Source: JBNKFV01 sp050290265 (GTDB taxonomy: Bacteria > Pseudomonadota > Gammaproteobacteria > Pseudomonadales > Cellvibrionaceae). From it: a stretch of DNA of 64,000 bases. Within the stretch, counting starts at the first letter, position 1. Each line of letters begins with the position of its first letter. The stretch spans positions 1 through 64,000 of the forward strand of contig JBNKHI010000010.1 of assembly GCA_050290265.1 (NCBI GenBank), in the 5' to 3' direction. A program made the position numbers and the translations under genes. The notes under the pieces are model-generated. The model did no database searches. It was not told the DNA's origin and saw only the letters and a list, made by a program, of their open reading frames with translations. This document shows positions 62,605 through 64,000 of this stretch, piece by piece.

Positions 62605-63987
62605 ATGATCTCCAGTACACCTACGGTATTACCAACTAGCGCAAGCCCTCGCAAGCCAATTGAATTTAGCGGATACCCAGACTGCATCCAGAAACTGCGT
62701 GCCCTGATCAGCGATAAACCGATGGCTCCCCTGCAAATATTGGTCGTGACACTGTGTTTTATACTAAACATGCTGGATGGCATGGACGTAGTATTGATGT
62801 CTTATGCTGCACCGGTACTGGCCTCTGAATGGGAAATCCCAGCCGCTGCGCTGGGTGCAGTGTTCAGTGCTGCACTCATTGGTATGACCGCTGGTTGCCT
62901 CGTGCTAGCACCCTACGCCGATATCATCGGCCGCCGAAAAATGATTTTAATATCAGTATTCGTTATCGCCATTGGCATGTTGTTGTCCGCACTTAGCAAG
63001 AACATACTGCAACTCTCAGCAGCACGGGTTTTCACCGGCTTGGGCCTGGGAGCGATCCTTCCCAGTATGGCAGCAATGGCAACCGAGTTTTCATCCGAAC
63101 AACGGCGCAACCTATCGGTCACCTTTGTTCAGGCTGCCTACCCTATTGGCGCGGTGATCACTGGCTTTGCTGCCGCTAACATCATGCCGGTACAGGGTTG
63201 GCAACCCATGTTCTTCTGGGCCGCCGCGATGACGGGAATCATGCTGCCCATTATTTATTTTTTAATGCCTGAGTCGTTGGAGTTTTTAGCCAAGAAACAA
63301 CCCCGTAACGCACTGCAAAAAATCAACAAAACGCTGGAACAGCTTAACGCCCCCAACTTAAGAGAATTGCCAGAACAACCCATAGATGCTCACCAAAAAA
63401 CCAAAGTTTCAGCCCTGTTTTCAGGGCAACGAAAATACTCCACCATCATGCTGTGGTTAAGCTTTATGTTTTCGTTCTTCACACTTTATTTTGTCATTAG
63501 CTGGATACCCAAAATTGCGGTGGATGCAGGCTTACCCTTGGACAAAAGTATTTATGCTGGCACGGCTTATAACGCTGGATCGTTTGCAGGCAGTATTTTT
63601 CTAGGCTGGATTTCTGCACGATTCGGTCTGCAAAAAGTTATCTTCGTATTCTTCGCCATTGCTGCAGTAACACTGATGATCTTTGGCTCAGTCAGTATGA
63701 CGGTATTTTTTATTCTGCTGGTCGCATTCGTCATTGGCATTACGGTAAACGGCGGGTTTAACGGCCTATATCCCTTGGCTGCGCGCCTGTACCCCACAGA
63801 AATCCGTGCAACCGGTGTTGGCTGGGCAGCAGGTGCTGCTCGTGCAGGTGCTGTATTAGGCCCGTTGGTGGGCGGGTATTTACTGCAATCAGGAGTGGGT
63901 TTAGCCGTTACATTTGCCGTTTTTGCTGTACCTATTTTTCTGTCTGGCGTTGCTGCCTGGTATATCCGCACCAGCGATTTTGCCTAG
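62605..63987 (+). CDS. MFS transporter, AAHS (aromatic acid:H+ symporter) type
   Basis: A 460-residue permease with twelve helices. ILNMLDGMDVVLMSYAAPVL carries the DGxD-type signature of the aromatic acid symporters in helix 1, LVLAPYADIIGRRKMILISV the loop 2-3 motif (DxxGRRK), and RVFTGLGLGAILPSMAAMAT helix 4. YPTEIRATGVGWAAGAARAG is the loop 10-11 signature. It likely imports a benzoate- or hydroxybenzoate-like acid by proton symport; no catabolic gene lies inside the window. A 35-residue cytoplasmic leader precedes helix 1. Confidence 0.92.
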   Translation: MISSTPTVLPTSASPRKPIEFSGYPDCIQKLRALISDKPMAPLQILVVTLCFILNMLDGMDVVLMSYAAPVLASEWEIPAAALGAVFSAALIGMTAGCLVLAPYADIIGRRKMILISVFVIAIGMLLSALSKNILQLSAARVFTGLGLGAILPSMAAMATEFSSEQRRNLSVTFVQAAYPIGAVITGFAAANIMPVQGWQPMFFWAAAMTGIMLPIIYFLMPESLEFLAKKQPRNALQKINKTLEQLNAPNLRELPEQPIDAHQKTKVSALFSGQRKYSTIMLWLSFMFSFFTLYFVISWIPKIAVDAGLPLDKSIYAGTAYNAGSFAGSIFLGWISARFGLQKVIFVFFAIAAVTLMIFGSVSMTVFFILLVAFVIGITVNGGFNGLYPLAARLYPTEIRATGVGWAAGAARAGAVLGPLVGGYLLQSGVGLAVTFAVFAVPIFLSGVAAWYIRTSDFA

Positions 63988-64000
63988 CACGTCGACGTTC

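Overview
The window looks like a chromosomal segment of a marine or aquatic gammaproteobacterium. The evidence is the mix of long TonB-dependent receptors, a complete Entner-Doudoroff (ED) cluster with HexR, a BCCT transporter, mechanosensitive channels, a B12 salvage operon under a cobalamin riboswitch, and gammaproteobacterial-type DnaE, NadA and Lrp. A member of Cellvibrionales or a neighbouring order would fit, but I cannot fix the genus without a search. I see no rRNA, tRNA or CRISPR array. Most genes from 25 to 37 kb and from 51 to 61 kb lie on the minus strand in long operons.

Layout. (1) 0-3 kb: a serine hydrolase followed by a TonB receptor cut by the window edge, with a 22-bp perfect palindrome upstream. 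(2) 3.6-11.3 kb: housekeeping genes dnaE, nadA, a DUF3237 gene, and lrp divergent from alanine dehydrogenase. (3) 11.7-16.1 kb: an amidohydrolase and a second TonB receptor, the same hydrolase-then-receptor order as at 0-3 kb. (4) About 16.7-24.8 kb: an accessory region. Its core (about 19-23 kb) is a run of short genes, all on the minus strand, separated by attC-like recombination sites. I read it as an integron cassette array without an integrase (a CALIN). It carries a TIGR04141/DUF6119-family protein, a coiled-coil membrane protein, a CxxCH protein, VOC and ABM domain proteins, and possibly a signal peptidase I. Its upstream edge has an IS110/IS1111-type transposase remnant and a LexA-like box. 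(5) 24.8-29.4 kb: metY with a pseudoknot-capable leader, a MarR regulator with tandem operators, and a DUF2975/HTH/beta-barrel operon. This block is bracketed by two similar copies of a terminator segment. (6) 29.4-38.9 kb: hexR-edd-glk-eda-zwf-pgl-pyk on the minus strand with divergent gap, a full glucose-6-phosphate to pyruvate route under probable HexR control. (7) 39-51 kb: ordinary single genes, including an aldo/keto reductase, a Gfo/Idh oxidoreductase, an MltB-type lytic transglycosylase, MFS, MscL with an added zinc-ribbon tail, MscS, VIT1-type, VF530, HPP and YkgJ proteins. (8) 51-61.4 kb: a BCCT transporter, then a cobalamin operon (riboswitch, btuB-like receptor, cobO, cobQ, BtuC/BtuD-like transporter, cobC-like phosphatase, BtuF-like binding protein). 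(9) 61.7-64 kb: a HopJ-family protein, a small conserved protein and an AAHS-type MFS transporter.

The parts most worth a second look are the integrase-less cassette array with its TIGR04141 cassette as a candidate phage-defence locus, the structured leader upstream of metY, the LexA-box/29-codon ORF at the array edge, the 8 x 12-bp tetrapeptide repeat inside cobQ, and the 9-bp repeat inside the array-linked signal peptidase gene. All functional statements rest on motif and family recognition from the sequence alone.
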